NCBI GenBank assembly: GCA_049999805.1
Contig: JBNGIO010005373.1
Coordinates: 1-51,151 of the forward strand
Length of the DNA stretch: 51,151 nt
Direction of reading: 5' to 3'
Source of the DNA: Folioceros fuciformis
Lineage: Eukaryota; Anthocerotophyta; Anthocerotopsida; Anthocerotales
Part shown: piece after piece, positions 47,286 to 51,151 of the stretch
Layout: each line of letters opens with the position of its first letter
Numbering within the stretch: position 1 is the stretch's first letter
The notes under the pieces: generated by a model
Database searches by the model: none
Seen by the model: the letters and a program-made list of their open reading frames with translations, nothing else
What the model was told of the DNA's origin: nothing
Program-made: the position numbers and the translations under genes

Positions 47286-48425
47286 CATATTATCTATGCA
47301 CGACGCTATCGGATTATCCCCGAGTCTGCACTCGCATTCAGGAGTGTACGCTTGGAACGGTTTTGCCTAACCCCGGATGGTCGGCCTGAATGAAGTAGTT
47401 GTAGACTACGTTGAGGTGGAATGGATCTATTTATGGATGTTTTATTCAGTGGGCCATTTCTGTAAATCCTAACCTTCTGTTCAGGGCTGGTGAAGGTGGG
47501 AAGGGTTCCCCAAACTCGGGCTGGCACAGCCCCAAATACCAGGCCGACAGCTTAGACCTGGACCAGTCATTCCGAGTAAAGGGAGACCTAGACGTAACCG
47601 GGGACAGCGTAAGCTGCTGGAATCTCTGTGAACGACTGGTAGCTCAGCCCAGTCCGGTACCTGAGTACAAGGACATCTGACAGTTTAGAGGACGTACATG
47701 GATATTCACTCTACTCAACGTTTCAAAGGATGCCCTCGTGCTAGACTCGCCTCGAGGTCCTTTTTTTTATTGGTTATGCTGCAGGGCGTACCAACCCCTG
47801 CATTGCTACAAACCCGAGCGGTTGTTCTGTGGCATTGTGTACGTAGTCGAGACTATCTCCAGGGAAGCTGTGGTTTCTTTGTCCGTGAGTTATTTGGGAG
47901 ATCCGGTAATTTAATTCTCGACACAGTACCTCATGCAGCGGCGATTCGTGTTTCTCAAGGAAACGTGTGAGGGGAGAGTTCCCTCGTTCCACCGTGGAGG
48001 TTGAAGTCTTTCCTGTTGTTGAACATGTAGATGAAAAGACTTAATAGGATTATTTTATGTACTTACTTGAAGAAAAATATATTTCTTTACTAAGTGAAGA
48101 CAAAGGAGAGAGCCTGATCCAGGACGATGGATAAGGTCCTAGGGGGTGAAGGTGACAACAAAAAAAGGGCCTAACCATCAAGATGAGAAAAAAGCATTTG
48201 AGTTCCTTACCCAAAGTTATGTCTTCCTCCCCAAACATCATATGTGAGAAGATCTTAGAGAGCTGGGAAACCATAGATGAAGAGCAAGAAAAGTTAGCTA
48301 CTTCAACTGCTGCCTTGTATAGAGTTGCTGTGAAGAGATCTTTGGAAGTTATGCTCAAAACATGAAGTACAATTGTGAGGCTCATTATATTGAATCTGAC
48401 CATGGACAGCATCAATCTTCCAATT
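47286..48425. other. SNX2 3' flank and intergenic DNA
   Basis: No gene recognised. A 60-codon plus frame at 48183-48365 has no family match. The sequence is AT-richer from 48000. Confidence 0.5.
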
Positions 48426-48605
48426 CCAAATTGAAATAGAGTCTGGAAGGCTCATGACAACAACACTACCTTATGGCTATCTTGTTTGTGCTTGCCACAG
48501 TTTCCCCAATGCAGTCCAAATTGAAATAGAGTCTGGAAGGCTCATGACAACAACACTACCTTATGGCTATCTTGTTTGTGCTTCCCATAGTTTCCCAATG
48601 CAGTC
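48426..48605. repeat. 90-bp tandem duplication
   Basis: CCAAATTGAAATAGAGTCTG at 48426 recurs at 48516 with very few changes over 90 bp. Confidence 0.93.
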
Positions 48606-48740
48606 AGAGTCTTCTTCTGCATTCTTCATCTCATAGCAAACATAGGCATTGTTTGTACTAGCCACTGTTTCCCCAATATAGTCAGAATCTTCTTTTGCAT
48701 GCTTCATCTCATAGTGAACATAAGCATTAACATGAGCTAG
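48594..48740. repeat. 78-bp tandem duplication overlapping the 90-bp repeat
   Basis: CCCAATGCAGTCAGAGTCTT at 48594 and CCCAATATAGTCAGAATCTT at 48672 start similar units that continue with a CTTCATCTCATAG...AACATA.GCATT segment. The second pair is more diverged than the 90-bp pair. Confidence 0.8.
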
Positions 48741-49939
48741 CTACAAAGGTCTCCATGTTCTGGAAGTTGCAGTGATTGGACAATCCAATTGGAAGATAGT
48801 AGAACTTACCACATACTCTAGTTCAACATCATTCAACATCAACCTGAGCTTCAATGGAACCTCTACTACGAGGGTGAGCTTTGGATCTCCTGATGTAGCA
48901 TCGCCAAAGTACATAAAAGTGGCCACACAGATGCTATGCAATCAAAGGTCGAATTCAGACACAAAACCTAATGTGAACCGTCAAAGTTCGAATGCAGACA
49001 CAAAACCTAGTGGCGGATGGCCTGGCTCAAGAAACTTGCGGATGGGAAACATGAAAGCAAATATTCCTTGACTACTGATTTCCATGCGCACAAGACGAGA
49101 CAAAGAGATAGGAGTATGCATACAACGACCAGACCGGTCCCCATCTCCCGCGTCTACAAACGAGATACATATGTAGGCAAGCGATATTACGACGTTGTGA
49201 TCACAAAATTTGAGGACGTAGAAAGGAAGAGAACGGGCAGGAAGCAGGTTACTGGCAAAGAAAAGCTGGAAGGAAAAGGAGAGTAGGAGAGGCAAAGAGA
49301 GGAGTGAGTGGTTGTTTCACAGGTGGGGTTACCCCGGGCCCTTTGGTGACGGGGCCCCTGACCCCCGTCACATTGAATGTTAATGTGAGATGGTGGGAGC
49401 GGGTGGAGGTGGACCTTGGCGCCCGCTTGGCCGCTGCCCGCCTGATTCGTGTTTGGACTCCAATTTTGGCGCCAATACAGTGGAAAAAGCACTCGATGGT
49501 GCGTGCCCTTGGGCCGAGCTCTCGGCCTCCCGCTCTCGCTACCTCGCTTGAAGCACTCTGGCTTGGCGCCTCTGCGATTGCCTCCGCTGCCTTGGCTCCC
49601 CTCCTCTTCCTGCTGTGCTTGTCGCGCCTCCTGCTCTGCGCAATTGCCCGCCTTCCCCTCCACGAATGCGTCTCCGGCTGCCCCGCATTCTCTCGATTTG
49701 CCCATCACGTTTCCCTCGCCTTGCCCGCGCTGGTGCCCTGGCCTCGGGATCGGAGGGGACGGATCAGTGCGCTCCCCGCCGAGGTGCGCATTGGAGCGAA
49801 GGCTTGCTGCGCATTGGAGCGCACGGCCGGCTCCTCCTTTCTGGTTTGCCGGGGATCGGCGGGGCCGCGGGAACCCGGATTCTGGTGCTGGCTGCCTTGG
49901 TGCGGGACGGGAACGGGAGGAGCTTGTTGAATTCGAGCT
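48741..49939. other. MET1 upstream region
   Basis: AT-rich to about 49300, then abruptly GC-rich. A 9-bp perfect inverted repeat (GTGACGGGG / CCCCGTCAC, loop 8) is at 49346-49371. Long frames open on both strands are by-products of base composition. The promoter and leader of MET1 lie here. Confidence 0.5.
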
Positions 49940-51151
49940 ATGGCGGTGAAAGGAAAGAAGAGAGGGAGGGAGGTTGTTGTTGCGGGAAAGGCTTTTTGCA
50001 CGGACGAGAAGACGGCGGGAAGGGAGCCGCTGGAGAAGAAGAGTAAGAAGGACAAGGAAGGGGAAGGGGAGGGGGAAGCGGAAGGGGAAGGGAATTTGCC
50101 GTGTGTGCGGAGGCAGCCGAAGCGGGCTGCGGCTGAAGGCCGGTGCTTGAAGGAGGAGAATGTGGATGTGGAGGAGAGTGCTTGTGAAATTGAGGTGAAG
50201 GATGTGAAGGTTGTGGAGCAGGAGGAGACGGCGGTGGCGCACACGGCTGGGCCGAGGGAGAATGTCCAGCCTCCGCAGAGAAGGCTTGTGGATTTTGTCG
50301 TGCATGATGAGGACGGGAAGGTGGAGCCAATTGAGGCGGTTGATAGCAAGGCGCTGTACATCAGTGCGCTTGTGCTCCCTTTCGATGGCCCACTGGACAA
50401 GCAGAGCGGGCGGCGGTGCGAGGGGTTTGGGCAGTTGGAGTCCTGGTCCATTACTGGATACGAGGACAGGAAGCCAGTAGTGTGGCTCAGCACTGCGGTT
50501 GCGGATTACGTTTGCGAGAAGCCGGCAGGGGATTACAAGAAGTTGTTTGATACCTTGTACGACAAGGCTTTGGTTTGCGTTGAGGCGTACAGAGCGCTGT
50601 CCAAGGCTGACGGAGGTGATCCTGATGCTACTCTTGACGATCTCGTGGCCCGGGTGTCTAGAGCGTTGGCCATTCGGAAGCAGAAGGCAAAGAGAACGGC
50701 CACCCCGGTGCAGAAGTATGGTCGGGACTACATTCTGTCTTGCGGACTTTTGGTGTGGGAGCAGCTTACCGGGCTGGACGAGTCGGCTTCTGATTCGGAG
50801 CAGCTCTTCACGGGATTGCCTGCCCTCGTTGCTCTTAAGGAGGCTGTGGACGTTCGGTCGGCTCTTGAGGAGGATGGACTGAATGTGGTGCCCAGGCCTC
50901 TGACCATCGGGGAGGCTCGCTCGTCTTCGAATTCGGATCCACCAGCCTGCGCTCTTACTGATGAGGAAACCCGTTTGTTTCAGAAGTACGAGAAAATGGT
51001 TGAAGTCGAGGAGAGGAAGTTCCTCAAGTGAGCCTCATCTCCAGTTCATGTCTGCAACTCCTTTGGTATCTTGTTGTGGTGCTCAGAATGTTGGCTTCTT
51101 GCAGGCTGAGCAAGAGGAAGAGCAAGCCGTATATTAAGATAAATGAGGATG
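49940..51151 (+). CDS. MET1: MET1/DNMT1-type maintenance DNA methyltransferase (5' part only)
   Basis: Copies CG methylation onto the daughter strand after replication, in the nucleus. Exon 1 is 49940-51027; the donor AA/GTGAGC joins in phase 2 to exon 2 from 51105, which runs off the window. The visible 377 residues are the N-terminus: a Lys/Arg-rich start (GKKRGREVV), a Glu/Gly acidic run (GEGEGEAEGEGN), and RRQPKRAAAEGR resembling the segment before the first RFTS domain. RRLVDFVVHDEDGKVEPIE, SITGYEDRKPVVWLST, ADYVCEKPAGDYKKLFD and the LDDLVARVSRAL region follow, all in the order of Arabidopsis MET1. Exon 2 begins LSKRKSKPYIKINED, which MET1 also has. The catalytic domain, BAH domains and second RFTS lie outside the window. 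The RFTS domain normally binds UHRF1/VIM-modified H3 and restrains the catalytic site. Confidence 0.95.

Noticed and set aside
49187-50305. 372-codon minus-strand frame and a further 262-codon one at 49705-50493
   Set aside because: Opposite MET1 exon 1 and its GC-rich leader; low-complexity Ser/Pro/Leu content and no domain.

Overview
This is nuclear DNA from a streptophyte. I read it as a non-seed land plant (bryophyte or lycophyte grade), but the species cannot be fixed from sequence alone. The evidence is plant-specific gene content (SDP1-type TAG lipase, plastid ornithine carbamoyltransferase, CHX cation/H+ exchangers, CDKF-type kinase, SNX2, MET1), GT-AG introns of mostly 70-175 bp, GC-rich exons, a plant-like tRNA-Pro(UGG), telo-boxes (AAACCCTAA), and AT-rich repeat patches. 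Four runs of N (11601-11700, 12007-12106, 27879-28278, 39695-39794) are assembly gaps.

Layout. 1-2.3 kb holds repeat debris with a short LTR carrying an initiator-Met-tRNA primer site. 2361-5315 (+) is SDP1. 7978-8049 (+) is tRNA-Pro(UGG). 8351-9811 (-) is OTC. 10.4-12.6 kb is a repeat-rich block with three tandem arrays. 13664-15011 (+) is a TlyA/hemolysin-like rRNA methyltransferase whose first exon is unresolved. 16718-19571 (-) is CHX copy A. 20.9-22.2 kb is an inserted repeat block. 23.7-25.2 kb (-) is a decayed fragment of a DExH helicase. 25472-28278 (-) is CHX copy B, with its 5' end in a gap. 30402-36269 (-) is an intact 19-exon DExH-box RNA helicase. 36974-38596 (+) is an aldo-keto reductase divergent from the helicase. 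39343-39513 (+) is a 56-aa STMP1-like mitochondrial microprotein. 39796-44022 (+) is a CDKF-type kinase. 45074-47285 (+) is SNX2. 49940 to the window end (+) is the 5' part of MET1.

Two things stand out. First, the CDKF-type kinase carries about 1,046 codons between its DFG and APE motifs, where ordinary kinases have 20-30 residues and Arabidopsis CDKF;1 has an insert of a little over 100. Inside the insert lies a second, imperfect P+1-loop motif (TRWFGAPEL). Second, 16.6-36.2 kb looks like a roughly 9-kb tandem segmental duplication of a [CHX + helicase] unit. Both CHX copies remain, but one helicase is reduced to a broken fragment of three exons.

The genes are a normal eukaryotic mixture with no operon logic: lipid mobilisation (SDP1), arginine synthesis (OTC), rRNA modification (TlyA-like), endomembrane K+/pH homeostasis (CHX), RNA processing (DExH), carbonyl detoxification (AKR), mitochondrial function (STMP1-like), CDK activation (CDKF), retromer-type sorting (SNX2) and CG methylation (MET1). 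Exon boundaries were read by hand from splice consensus, frame continuity and family alignment from memory; nearly all junctions close in frame.
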